This document shows positions 23,616-34,304 of a DNA stretch of 64,000 nt, in pieces. The notes under the pieces are model-generated. The model was not told the DNA's origin. It did no database searches and saw only the letters and a program-made list of their open reading frames with translations. Source of the DNA: Pisolithus tinctorius (lineage: Eukaryota > Basidiomycota > Agaricomycetes > Boletales > Pisolithaceae); assembly GCA_024663395.1 (NCBI GenBank), contig JANFAH010000010.1:372001-436000 (forward strand). Direction: 5' to 3'. Both the position numbers and the translations under genes were made by a program. Each line of letters starts with the position of its first letter. The stretch's first letter is position 1.

Positions 23616-24095
23616 ATGGCCACCTCTTCATCAATCATCTCGCTTGTCTCATTTGCCAGAGACAGTGGCTACGTATATCTGCCAGGCGTTCCCACCAGCT
23701 TCCGTCCTGAAGCCCCCTGGTTCATCCCATCATTGTCAGCCCCATCTCATCCCATGCAGCTTGGTCAGCGTGTTCTCCTTGTCAGTATGACTTCCAGAAG
23801 GACGTTCTTTGGTCGCCTCAGGTCTGTCACTCGGTTAGAAAGGTCTTATGTGGTCGTTTCAGTCTCCCCGGTTGATGAAGCATATGGATCGTTCCTCCCT
23901 GCTCCCTGCACCATCTTTATTCCAATCTCGTCCATCATTCTTCCTGCATTGCGACAGCTGCAGTATAATCTACTGTCCTCCAGCCTCCCTGATCGCATTC
24001 ATGACGAGTATGACATGCATCTTGCCTTCTTACTGCAAGATCCAGCAGAAGACGTTCCCCCTTCTCCTCCTCCTCCATCAGAGCCCCGTTCATGA
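23616..24095 (+). CDS. LTR-A U3 open reading frame, 159 aa, unknown function
   Basis: ATG at 23616, stop at 24093-24095, in the sense orientation of the element and upstream of the LTR TATA box (24533). The protein starts MATSSSIISLVSFARDSGY, has a basic middle (TSRRTFFGRLRSVTRLERS) and ends in an acidic and proline-rich tail (PAEDVPPSPPPPSEP). The same frame occurs in the 3' LTR of element E (42174-41695) with essentially one visible change. In the older LTR at 30994 the frame is 31368-31847, exactly 160 codons with no indel; many differences fall in third positions and both internal stops are TGA where CGA is expected or plausible. That points to past selection on the protein. In a full element it would lie at the 3' end of the genomic RNA. 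Confidence 0.55.
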   Translation: MATSSSIISLVSFARDSGYVYLPGVPTSFRPEAPWFIPSLSAPSHPMQLGQRVLLVSMTSRRTFFGRLRSVTRLERSYVVVSVSPVDEAYGSFLPAPCTIFIPISSIILPALRQLQYNLLSSSLPDRIHDEYDMHLAFLLQDPAEDVPPSPPPPSEPRS

Positions 24096-24532
24096 AGTTT
24101 TTGTTAACTTCGCTGAGAGGATGGAAGGGTGGGAGACGCGATCGCGTATGCTCTCATTGCCCCACAGACCCCCAATGCCTTAGCCCCCTTTGACACCTGA
24201 CTCATGCCCTTCAATTCTGGCATTAATACTTCCCTATCTGGAAACACCGTCCATCTGTCATGCCATCTTTGGGTCTAGAGATGTCTCCACCGAGATCTGA
24301 CTTGCATCGCCACCCCCTAATGTGATATCAGTGCGCTTACTCAGTTTCTGACTCTATTTGACTCATTCTGTGATATTTTGACTATCCTTGACTCGTTCAT
24401 TGTCAATACTTACCAATCCTCCTTGCTTGCTTACTTTTCATTTCTCGCTTACTCATCATGATTACTCAGTCCTTACTCATTACTTACCAAGTGTTTGTGC
24501 CTTGTTTGTCACAAGCTGTGCTCCCCCCTCAG

Positions 24533-24540
24533 TATATAAA
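24533..24540 (+). promoter_or_regulatory. TATA box of LTR-A
   Basis: TATATAAA about 540 bp before the LTR end. It is the same in the copies near 50901 and 41253 (reverse) and retained in the decayed copy near 29190. Confidence 0.65.
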
Positions 24541-25577
24541 CCCCCATGTACTTAGCTACCCACAATCAATCAGGAAGCAATTCAGAAGCAGTCCAGCAGT
24601 CAGTCCAGTGCCCATCTCGTCGTCGACAGTTGAGGCTCCATGAAGGGGTCTATCTGTCATCATTCATATACTTGGTAGTTGAGGCTCATTCGGAAGAGTC
24701 TATCTACCACCATTCATTATCTAAAGCTCCATCCACACTTAGTCAGCAAGTCTTGCTTAGTCATCCTCCCACTCCTGCATAACTCGTCATCGACTTGTGC
24801 AAGGAGCACGTCTTATCAAAGTCCTTCATCCCAGGTCCTTTCAGCTGAACACCTTCACTCTGTTCAGCATCCCCTTCCCAATCATCGTCCATTCATCTTC
24901 TCCTGCGTAACTCGTCGTCGACTTGCGCCAGGAGCACCTCCACTTGAAGTCTTCCCCACTTTAGGTTTCTCTGCCCTCCAGGTTCCGCGGAGGTAAACCA
25001 CCACTCGCACATATTTGTCTTTTGTGTTGGATTTGTTTGGTTTATACCAGCTGTCCACACTTTGACTCACACCGCTGTGCTCCGGTTGTTGTTTTTCCTC
25101 AGACTCTTTCTCTTGTCATGGTCTCTATTCCTTTAGTGCTTGTAGTATACCCTCGGCCTCTGTTTTGGCCTGTCTTCTGTGTACACGCTGTCGCACAGCT
25201 TTCCCTTACTGTACCCTGTCTTACTTAGGTTCCGGGTTTGTCTGGACTATAAAGCCCTGTACTTAGGTACAGAATGATACCTTTTGGGCACTCAGAAGGT
25301 TACCACGAGTTTCCTTTACACTTTGTCTACACCACACGTCTCGCATTCCACTGCGCACGAACTACGTATACCGCTTGCACCGCTTGCATCACCAGTACTA
25401 TTCCGTGGACCATGCCGTGCACATCACGAACCACTACCGCTACAAACCGCCAGGTCTCACCTTCTAGTCTCAACAGTCCAGAATCCCTTGGGATGAGCAA
25501 TTCGTTCCCTTCATTTTTTATTGTTGTTATCTAAGCCATCTAGCTCGTATTATACAGCTACTTGGACTTTTCCTACA

Positions 25578-26010
25578 CCGTTCATATGTCCTCTGCCTAC
25601 CCTTCATTCGTTGTCCAGGAAGTTTTATGAGTCTCCATATGTCAGTTCTGATTCTGGTTACTGTACCTCTGTAGCAGTATACAAGCATGTACTGTACTCT
25701 GCTGTTCTTCAGTACAAATATCAGCTTAGTTCCTACTCCTTCTGTCTCCATCCTCTATCTGTTGGAGTTACCTCTGACTCTCCATCTGTACTCTCCCTCT
25801 GAAATACAAGGGCTGAGATCGTGCAAGGGGGTAGCACATGAGCTAAACCTGACACCCTCACTCCGCTCCACCTCTGTCCTGGCAGACTTCATTCCTGCCA
25901 ACACTCCACCAGTCAGAGTTCCATTTCTTTGTGTCGGACTTGCTTCCAAACCACTCTCTAGACATTCTTTAGCATCGGAGTTGGTTGGAGTAGGCCCAGA
26001 CTTGACAGTG
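25578..26010. repeat. Fragment of another LTR-like repeat (LTR-C type)
   Basis: Contains a segment (about 25800-25930) related to 17290-17420 and 33950-34050, with an AAGGG...AGCACAT...AGCT core. No ORF. It is part of the insertion ending at 26010. Confidence 0.4.
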
Positions 26011-26298
26011 GTCATCTGTGAATGATACATAGCATTGACTGTGGCCTGGGGTTTGGACTGGAGAAGGTCCCCAAAGATCTGTGTGGACCTTGTCACCAAG
26101 GTGTTCATGGCAGGGTGGGTCATGCTCCTTCCCAATGGGCTTCTGAGTCACTTTGGCATATTCACATGAATTGCATGTGCCCATGGTAGAATGCACCTCA
26201 TCCAGCTTAATTCTGGTGATTGTGCCATCCTTGAGCATGTGCTGGATGGCTTCAGGAGCAATATGGCCAAGCCTGATGTGTATCTCCTCCATGGTCAA
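25969..26298 (-). pseudogene. Copia GAG-pre-integrase and integrase N-terminal part
   Basis: Shows the zinc-binding H-x-H-x-C-x2-C arrangement (RLGHIAPEAIQHMLKDG, then CNSCEYAK), followed by GDKVHTDLWGPSPVQTPG with the first catalytic Asp and SFTDDH with the second. The frame ends at the 22100-26010 insertion junction. Confidence 0.88.
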
Positions 26299-26514
26299 GG
26301 ATTCTGTGGCCTTGGCTAGGCCTGCAAAGGCATGACGAGCTCATTTGAGGCAGTAGAGGCCTTTTTGCATTGGAATTTCAGCTACTTTCTTTTTCTGTGC
26401 ATCGAAAATTTGACAATGCTTGTCTCAGAATAATGCCACATACCCAGTGATGCCAAGTTTGCTAACAGAAACAAACATGATTCCCATCTTGGGAGCATAG
26501 AGTACATCCTTGAG

Positions 26515-27789
26515 TCAAATATGGGTTTGTGCAGTGCTGTTTGGGAGTGAGATTGCAAGGTCACCTTTTCTGATGGCATGGAAGGTGTGGTTGTCAGTGG
26601 CAGTAATAAATTTGGGAATGATTGGCTTATAGTCAAGGAATTTGCTGCAGTAGGAGGATATATGATGTGAAGTGCCAGAGTCAAACAGGATGGTCTCCTC
26701 TGCAGAATTTAGGCTTTTGCCTGCAAGCAGGGCATGATCAAAGGTGTTCGTGTATGTGTCTTCTTCATCAATAACGATATCCTGGGGTTTCAGAATTTCT
26801 TCCTCTGCAATTTCCATTAGCCAATCATCATCCTGCAGGTGTGCTAGCCAAACTCCATCAGGTTTGGAGTCAGCACTGGTCTGTGTGCTTGAGCTGGCTG
26901 ATGTGCTGGCCACAGTGGCTGCTTTTCCAGAGCCTTTCTCCTTCTTTTTCCCTTTGCCCTTGTTCTGGAACCACTTGGGTGCTTGCCCAGCTTTTCTGCC
27001 ACCCTCTTCCCAGAATTGGTCTCTGCTGTGACCTTTCTTTCCACAGTTTTCACAAGTGGACTTCTTTCCATCCTTTGCTGAGTAAGCTGCATCTTCAGAA
27101 TTTCTGGAGTTTCCAGAGTTGCCTCTCTTCATCCATGTTTGGTGCCTATCATATTCATCAGAAATTACTTTGATTATAAAGTCTGGAGATGGGTCCTTTT
27201 GCATGCCCAGGGCTGAAGACATCATAGCTGCAAGGTTGGAGTTGTATGAAGCAGGAAGTGAGCTGAGAATGATGGCTGCAAAGTCATTGTCTGTGATAGA
27301 CTGTCCAAGCATGGCAAGTTGTTTGCACAGTGTGCACATCTTGTTGAAGTGAGCATGGACATTGCCTTTTTCCAAACAGTGAGATTCTTGGAGTTTTCTC
27401 TGAAGATCAATTGTGATGATGTGAGAGCAGTTTTGGAGAAGGTCAGTGAGGACACCCCACACACTCTTTGCAGTCTCTTCCTTCAGGACTTGAAGGAATA
27501 GGGATTCCAGGAGTGACACAGCAATCACTTGCTTGACATATCCATCATCCTTTGCCCAATGCTGAAGTTTTTCTGGGTATTTGCTGACAAGTTTTTGCTC
27601 TGCAGCTGTGGGCTTCCAGGAGGAGTCTTTCCCTGCTGAAGGGTCCTCTGGTTTTGCATCCAAGCTGGTCAGGTGTCCAATCAGCCCTTTCAAACTGATG
27701 GCCCATTCAACCTGAGCCTTGTAATATAGCCAGTTGCTTCCATCTGCATTTAGGGTTGGGACTTGTAAGGAATGATCATCTTTTGTCAT
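26515..27789 (-). pseudogene. Copia Gag and protease
   Basis: 424 codons from ATG 27789. The Gag part resembles the retrotransposon Gag of copia type (WAISLKGLIGHL, CKQLAMLGQSITDNDF). The zinc knuckle CENCGKKGHSRDQF has lost its last Cys. The protease active site is ILFDSGTSHHIS (DSG, about 26680). The frame is open but the knuckle is defective and the following pol is broken. Confidence 0.85.
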
Positions 27790-28139
27790 AGTGGGTAGTG
27801 TTGCTGTGTAATAACTCTTTTGGAATTAGAGCATGAGAGCAGGGCTCATAACCTAATGAAGTTATGAGTATCTACACTACCTCAGTACCAAGTAAATGAA
27901 TGTAAGTATAAGTATGCTCACCTCAGTGTATGAAGTAGTCACTGAGGTGGAAAAGCACAGTGCAGAAAATTTATAGTGCCATAATTAGTAAGTGTAGTGA
28001 CATTGGAATTTAATTCTGGGGGTTGGGGTGAAACTCCAAGCCCTCTGGGTGAAACTCTGAGAAGCTACTGTAACTCTGGAATGCATTCTTGACAAGTAAT
28101 GACCAAATGACTGGTAGGAAAGTGGCTAACACCTTCCCA

Positions 28140-28560
28140 GGTGTCTTTGTTATGCCCAGACAAACACAACCTGTCTGTGCAACACTGACAGCAAGAAGAA
28201 GCACCTGGCATGCAACAGTGTAACAAGCTCAAGGAGCACTGCTGGTGGCTGGTCAAAGGGGAGACTGGTCCAGGTGCCAGTCTGGCTGTGGACAAGGGAA
28301 AGTGGAAAGCAGATGTGACCTCCCCCTGCACTGGTGAGAAGGAAAAGAGGTCAAGGCACTCATCTGCCAAGGTACTTGAGGGTGCAGGTGATGAGGAAGA
28401 AGACATGGGCAAGGGACCATCAACAAAGCAGACTGGTGAAGAGGTCGAGTCACTGGCACTCAGATGGAGCAACTGATCAAGGCAGTCAAGTGTGTTGCAG
28501 ACAATGTGGCCAGTCTGGCAGTGACCCAAAAAGAAGCTTTGAGAACTTGCATTCATTCTA
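28140..28560 (+). pseudogene. Chromovirus antisense accessory ORF, C-terminal half (CpG-depleted)
   Basis: Reads QQCNKLKEHCWWLVKG, then a basic stretch and a C-terminal helix (EQLIKAVKCVADNVASLA). This matches the order in the CpG-retaining copy at 40718-40150 (CMRCNQSKGKCWWPG, then ERLIDIAGLIANNLAG). It lies antisense and downstream of the decayed chromovirus pol at 30990-29746, the same arrangement as at 34.9-40.7 kb. Frame-shifted. Confidence 0.55.
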
Positions 28561-28615
28561 AGTCTTCACTCACTCTGCACCCTCTTCTGCTGGTCATTCA
28601 CTCACTCCACACCAA

Positions 28616-29745
28616 AGCTGCAGCATGGTCTACTGTTCTCCAGCCTCCCTGATCACATCCATGATGAGTATGACATGCATCTTGCCTTCTTACTGCAAGA
28701 TCCAGCAGAAGACATCCCCCCTTCTCCACCTCCTCCATCAGAGCCCCATTCATGAAGCTTTTGTTAACTTCACTGAGAGGATGAAAAGGTGGGAGATGCA
28801 ATTGCTTATGCTCCAATTGCCCCACAGACCCCCAATGCCCTAGCCCCTTTGATGACTGACTCATACCCTTCAATTCTGGAATTAATACTTCCCTATCTGG
28901 AAACACTGTCCATCTGTCATCCAATCTGTTGGTCTAGAGATGTCTCTGCCAAGATCTGACTTGCATTTCCACCCCCTAATGTGATACCAGTGTGCTTACT
29001 CAGTTTCTGACTCCATTTGACTCATTTTGTGATATTTTGACTGTCCTTGACTTGTTCATTGCTGATACTTACCAATCTTCTTTGCTTGTTTACTTTGCAT
29101 TTCTTGCTTACTCATCATGATTACTCAGTCCTTACTCATTACTTACCAAGTGTTTGTGCCTTGTTTGTCACAAGCTGTGCTCCCCCCACAGTATATAAAC
29201 CCCCATGTACTTAGCTACACCCCCCCAAAAGAAGTGAAGAAGCAATCCAGAGGTCACTCAGCAGTCAGTTCAGTTCAGCTCAGCATATCTCATCATCAAC
29301 AGTTGAGGCTCATTCAGAAGTCTATCTGTCTTCATTCATATCATTGGTAGTTGAGGCTCCATGAAGGGGTCTATCTGCCTCCATTCTTTATCTGAAGCTT
29401 TATCCCCACTTAGTCAGCAGTCTTGCTTAGTCATCCTCCCACTCCTGCATAACTCATCATCAACTTGTGCCAGGAGCACATTTTATTGAAGTCTGTTACT
29501 CCAGAATACTTTCAGCTGAACACCTTCACTCTGTTCAGCATCCCCTGTCCAGTTATCACTTGCTTGTCTACTCCTGCATAACTTGTCATTGACTTGTGCC
29601 AGGAGCACTCCACTTGAAGTCCCCCCCCACATTTAGATTTTTTCTGCACTCCAGGTTCCACAGAGGCAAACCACCACTTGCACATTATTTGTCTTTGGTG
29701 TTGGTTTTGGTTGGTTCATACCACCTTTCCACACTTTGACTCACA
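28616..29745 (+). repeat. LTR-A, 5'-truncated, CpG-depleted
   Basis: Aligns with the last about 1.1 kb of LTR-A and ends TTTGACTCACA. Nearly every CpG of the intact LTR is TpG or CpA here (GATCGC to GATCAC, GACGAG to GATGAG, CCCGTT to CCCATT). A TATATAAA box remains near 29193. Confidence 0.88.
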
Positions 29746-30993
29746 CCAAGTCTGAAAAGCAGTCTTCCATTCATCACCCAGGGCAATCCAGACAAGATGG
29801 TAGGCATTCTGAGATCAATCTTGGTATAGATTTTGGCTTGGCTTGGTGAGTCCAGGAGGTCAGAGATGAGTGGTAGTGAGTAGCAGTCTTTCTTAGTGAT
29901 TTTGTTCAGGCTGCAGAAGTCTACACAGAGCCCAAGGGAGCCATCCTTCTTTTTAACGAAGAGGACTGGCACAAGATAGGGGGAAGAGGTTGGATGAATG
30001 AAACCAGTGGTGAGGTTTTCACTGATGAAGGTCCAGAGAGCTTGTAGCTTGACCAGGGACAGCAAGTAGATGGCGCCAAGAGGTGGGGTTCCTTCAAGCT
30101 CTATCTTCAGGTCATACTCCTGGTGTGGCAGGAGTGCTGAGGCCTTGGCTTTGCTGAATATGTCAGCAAAGTCATGATACTCCTCTGGGACATTGGGTAA
30201 GGCTGGAGGAGGGGAGACTGAGGCCAATTGGGCTTGAACTGAGTCCAAGGGGTGGAGCTGAAGTTGGAATTGGACAGACCCTTCAAGTTTGCAGGTGCAT
30301 GCAAAGGTGGCTGCATTGATTAGGGAAACAAGAGGGGCCTTCAGGGGGGTGCAAGCCAGGGAGTCAGAGACCAGTACAGATGGTGCAAGGCTGGGTTGGT
30401 CACTAGGACTGGGGTCAGGAAGGCCAGTGGAAACTGGACTTACAGGGGGTGTCGATGGGGTTGGCATTCCTTGTGTATGAGTCCAGAAAGTAATAGTGCT
30501 CAATACCCAGTCAATCAACAGATTGTATTGGGTGAGCCAGTTATGCCTGAGAACTACTTTACACTCAGAATCCAATGGGGCAAGATACAGGGTTACCAGG
30601 GTGACATCACTGGATGTGAAGCAAATATTGGCATCTACTGCTTGGGTTATGGTGAAGGTGGACATTCCATCGAAGAGCTGGAGTTGGATTGGTGAGACTG
30701 AGTATGGGGCAAAAGAGTGTTGATTAGCAATTTGATTATCTATAAAACAATGAGTGGAGCCAGAGTCCACTAAAGTATGAAGCCAAGGTAATTCATGATT
30801 GTCTAATGTGACATAGGGGGTTAATGAATTCAGACTGAAAAGAGCAGACATGTTGAGTCAAGCCTCCAAGTTTGCACAACCAGAGTCAATGCAGCTCCCA
30901 GATTGTGTGGAGTCCTGGGAGCTGCTACCTATTTTTTTGTCTCAGGGGTAGAACCCAAGCCCAAGGCTGGTGTGGCTTTGGTGGTGACCACAG
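29746..30993 (-). pseudogene. Decayed chromovirus pol (protease to RT), CpG-depleted
   Basis: Reads [13 protein letters not shown] (protease), then [15 protein letters not shown] and NKITKKDCYSLPLISDLLDS (RT). It is cut at 29746 by the truncated LTR-A, so most of RT, RNase H and integrase are missing. It aligns with 36300-37430 on the plus strand. The gag stop, the A-heptamer (revcomp at about 30938-30944) and a perfect 11-bp hairpin are kept. The break between this and gag (32815-33385) is the solo LTR-A at 30994-32810. Confidence 0.85.
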
Positions 30994-32810
30994 TGTCACA
31001 CACCAAAGGTGTTTGGTGAGGTGGACATGGATGCAGCTGATGAATGGAGATGAAGACCATAGCACTCATGTGAAGAAGGACAGCCAGAAATGTTGGCAGT
31101 CATCCCTTGCACAAGAACAAGTCATCAATGCCAAAGAAAAAGGAAGGAAGCAAGTTAAGTGCTGATAAAAATTCTTAAGTGCCCATGTATGGCATTCTGG
31201 TTTTTGATGTATCTCCACCAATTCTGCAGATACTGACACCATTCCCACACTTGCTCATAGTGCTCAGCTACACAATCCTACCTTCCAAAATTGGAAAGGA
31301 TTTGCACACTCCACACATTTCTACAGCACTCCCTCCAAAAGACACTCATTTTGCTAATTCTTCTGATATGGCCACCTCCATGTCAATCATTTCACTTGTC
31401 CCCTTTGCTAGGCACCATGGCTATGTATATCTACCATGAGTTCCTACCAGCTTCCATCCTGAAGCATCCTGGTACATCCCATCCTCATCTGCCCCCTCTC
31501 AGCCCATCCAGCTTGGACAGCATGTTCTTTTCATCAGTGTGACCTCTGGGAGGATGTTCTTTGGTCACCTCAGGTCTGTCATTTGCTTGGAAAGGTCTTA
31601 TGTGGTCATTTCAGTCTCTCCAGTCCAAGAAGCATATGGATCCTTCCTCCCTGCTGCCTACAACATCTTCATACTGGTCTTGTCCATCATTCTTCCAAAA
31701 TTGTGACAGCTGCAGTATAATCTACTGTTCTCCACTCTCCCTGATCGCATCCATGATGAGTATGACACACATCTTGCCTCCTTCTTGCAAGACACAGCAG
31801 AAGATGCTCCCCCTTTGTCCTCTCTTCCAACAGAACCTCATACATGAAGTTTTTGTTTGCTTCACTGAGAGGACAGTTAGAGGGGGAAAGTTGCAATCCC
31901 CTATGCTCCTGTCACTCCACAGACCCCCAAAGCTTGACCCCTGTTGACATCTGACTCACCCTGTCCACTTTTGGATGTACTATGTCAGCATCAGATCAGC
32001 ACTGCCTCTCTGTCATCCCACTTTGGCCCAGAAGCAATCTCTTTGAGATGTGACATGCACAGCTTCCCCCTAATGTGATTCCAGTGCACTTTCCCAGTTC
32101 CTGACATTACTTGACTCATACTTTGACATTCTGACTGTCTTTGACTCACCTGTTGCCAATACTTACCGATCTTTTGACCTTGCTTACTGATTCTTCACTT
32201 TTTGGCTTACTTATCCTTACCAATACTCACCAATGCTTTCTAAGACAATTACCCATCACTTACATTCCTTACTCATCAGTTACCAATCACTTACCAAGTG
32301 TTTGCACCTTGTTTTCCATAGGCAACACCCCTGTACTGCATATAAATCACTGTACTTAGATAGCTGAATAAGAAGAAGACATCAGAGAGCCCCTCTTGCT
32401 TGCAGTTTATCATCTCTCAGTAATTCATTCAGCAGCTTTAGTAGTTGAGACTTTATTAAGGGTCTACATAACTATCATCTACTTTGCTTATTATCATCTA
32501 TCATCAATCAGCTTTGCTCCAAGTCCTCCCTGAGCTCAGTGCAGCTCAGAGCATCAAATTAAGTCATCATCCATCCTTCTGTAGGCTGACAGCAGTCTAC
32601 CCCATCACAATCTCTTGCATTCCTGCTCCTTCTTCATCTGGAGCACCCCCAACCCTCAGCACTCATCTTTGAGTGTTGTAGCTTGCAAAAACCCTCCCAA
32701 ATCAAAGGTTTTACCATCTAGGTACTGCATAGGCACACCACCACTCACTTTTGTTGTCTTTTGTGTTGGTTTTGGTTGGTTTTCACCACTGAACCACACT
32801 TTGACTCACA
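30994..32810 (+). repeat. Solo LTR-A, CpG-depleted, with target duplication
   Basis: 1817 bp from TGTCACACACC to TTTGACTCACA. Flanks are ACAG (30990-30993) and GCAG (32811-32814); the uninterrupted chromovirus at about 36190 has CGCAG there, so the left copy became ACAG by a CpG change and the duplication is 4 bp. This shows insertion before the CpG loss ended. It carries a length-conserved version of the U3 ORF. Confidence 0.87.
31368..31847 (+). pseudogene. Diverged LTR-A U3 ORF (two in-frame TGA)
   Basis: 160 codons including stop, the same length as 23616-24095 with no indel. Internal TGA codons stand at about residues 24 and 111; at the second the intact copy has CGA. Conserved blocks include LERSYVV, EAYGSFLP, SIILP, LQYNLL and PDRIHDEYD. 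Confidence 0.6.
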
Positions 32811-32814
32811 GCAG

Positions 32815-33385
32815 CACATGCCTTTGCCTTTCCAGTCTTCTTGGGGTATTTCTCAGTGAAGTGACCAGGGCCTCCACAGAACATGCAGAGGTTGCCCTTG
32901 ATATGACACTTGCATTCTTCTGGGGTGAGCTTCCTGTCTTTTCCAAGTTTGCTAGGCTTGGGCTTGGACAAGTTGCTGTGATTGTTGTTGCCTGGCTTTG
33001 ATGAAGCCAGCTTGGACTGGTTGTTGTTGGTGGAGCTGCCAGACTTGTTGTTGTTGTTGGAGGTGGAGCTCTGATGCTTATTTGCCCATTGGATTTCTTC
33101 CTTGCACTCCCAATAGTGCACATCTATTTCCTGGGTGAGGTGGCAGAGCTCATGTAGTGTCTGGGGCTTGCCAACCTGACAGACTTTGTCTTTGATCCAG
33201 TCTGGGAGCCTGGAGTAGAAGTGATGGTGCAGCACACCATTTCCATAGCCCTGGGCTTGCAAAGCAAGCCAGTTGAAGTCCACTACATATTTATTGATGT
33301 GCTGGCTATCTTTCATGTGTAGATGGTCAAGTTGGCTCTTGGCATCAGCAACTGGGTCATGAGGGCCAAAGGTGGTTTGTAGTTC
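32815..33385 (-). pseudogene. Decayed chromovirus gag, C-terminal part
   Basis: Reads QHINKYVVDFNWLALQAQGYG, an Asn/Ser-rich linker and a zinc knuckle CMFCGGPGHFTEKYP whose last Cys is Tyr. It matches 35580-36190. The N-terminal part is missing beyond about 33385. Confidence 0.85.
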
Positions 33386-34204
33386 TATGTCATATACATG
33401 ACTCTCAGACTCAGTCCCAGTCCAGTCTGGACCCCTAGCCCCTATCTCCAGTCAAGTCCAGTCCTAGTCCAGCCTATAGAACATAACCCTGCTCCTAGAT
33501 AACCCAACTTGGGCCTAAATAACTCAAGTCTGGTCTTTTACCCCTATCTCCGGTCCATTCCAGCCTTCTGGCCTTGTGCTGCTCCACCCTGGTCCTCCCA
33601 GGTCCATGTCTGGGTCACATGGACATAACTCCAGTCTGACTCTGCTTACTGTACAAATCCTGTGTCTGACCCCAGTTATGCTGGTCACCCAGACTTTGGC
33701 TATTAGCCTCTGCATAGCCCCTGTGGCTATCCTCATCTTGCTAATCATCTCACTAATAGCTTATTCACAAGTCCAGCTTCATGTTTGTTACCCCAGACTG
33801 GCCTGATGTATTTAACCCCTGTACATATGTCGTAGCACCCAGTCAGAATATCAATTAAGTATTACGCTCAACTCCTATACTACACCCCAAGACTACTCTA
33901 TAGCTAAGGCCAAGCCTTAGGCTATCCCCAGCCCCTGTCCTGGACCTCTCCCCAGCTTGCATAAGGGTACAGCACATAAGCTGAGACCAAGGGAGGTAGA
34001 TCCAACCTGGACCAGCTTCCCTCTGTGCACACTCCAACACTGGTCAGTTTCCCACACTACTGGTCTTGTTCCTGTGCTCCTGGCCTTAAGTCTGGTCCTC
34101 CAGACTTAGCCCCTGACCTCTGGCCTTAACTCCAGTCCAACCAGACTTGGCCCCTGTCTCCTGGCCTTGACTTTGGCCACTCAGACTTAGCCCCTGTCAC
34201 CTGG
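33386..34204. repeat. Uncharacterised LTR-like repeat, partly CpG-depleted
   Basis: C/T-rich sequence with many CCAGTC and CTTAGCCCCTG repeats and a possible TATA (about 33809). It contains the AAGGGTACAGCACATAAGCT core shared with 25830 and 17300. No coding frame. It may be an LTR that replaced the 5' end of the decayed chromovirus. Confidence 0.4.
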
Positions 34205-34304
34205 TGTCACACACCAAAGGTGTTGTGGACATGGTTACAGCTGACTCTGCCTAACTCATTGACGAGTTGTGCATAATGCCCATGCATGCAGATGAAGACT
34301 AAAG
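34205..34304 (+). repeat. First 100 bp of an LTR-A copy, cut by the chromovirus
   Basis: TGTCACACACCAAAGG to GACTAAAG, identical in order to 23213-23312. The remainder of this LTR is absent here because the chromovirus begins at 34305. Confidence 0.85.

Larger units (their letters stand above)
23213..25071 (+). repeat. Solo LTR of the Ty3/gypsy family E (LTR-A), intact, CpG-retaining
   Basis: 1859 bp, beginning TGTCACACACC and ending TTTGACTCACA. It is almost identical to the 3' LTR at 40719-42577, so it inserted recently or exchanged sequence. It contains the 159-codon ORF at 23616-24095, a TATATAAA box at 24533-24540 and three copies of the AACTCGTCGACGAGTT-like palindrome. The flanks repeat CCGCTGTGCTCCGG on both sides, 14 bp rather than the usual 4-6. 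Confidence 0.9.
23061..25577 (+). repeat. LTR-like arm (LTR-D), right copy, interrupted
   Basis: Starts GCATTCCCTGG and ends TTTTCCTACA, so it lacks about a dozen terminal bases at each side compared with the left copy. It holds the 1859-bp solo LTR-A at 23213-25071. A TATA-like GGACTATAAAGCC lies at about 25242. Confidence 0.65.
22100..26010. mobile_element. CpG-retaining insertion in the copia integrase, flanked by GTCAT
   Basis: Direct repeats GTCAT lie at 22095-22099 and 26011-26015, and the copia integrase reads through correctly when the block is removed. The block contains two LTR-like arms head to head (22390-23058 minus; 23061-25577 plus), meeting in a short palindrome at about 23020-23095. 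The right arm is interrupted by a solo LTR-A (23213-25071). No gag or pol is present. The CpG content is normal, unlike the surrounding element, so it is younger. What moved it is unclear. Confidence 0.7.
19327..28094 (-). mobile_element. Ty1/copia LTR retrotransposon, CpG-depleted and interrupted
   Basis: Flanked by AGTAAT (19321-19326 and 28095-28100). LTRs are 27857-28094 (5', 238 bp) and 19327-19516 (3', 190 bp after small losses). A polypurine tract TTGAGGGGGAG directly precedes the 3' LTR on the minus strand. Order on the minus strand is gag, protease, integrase, RT, RNase H, the copia order. The integrase is split by a CpG-retaining insertion at 22100-26010 with a GTCAT target duplication. 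Many stops and lost catalytic residues make it inactive. Confidence 0.9.
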
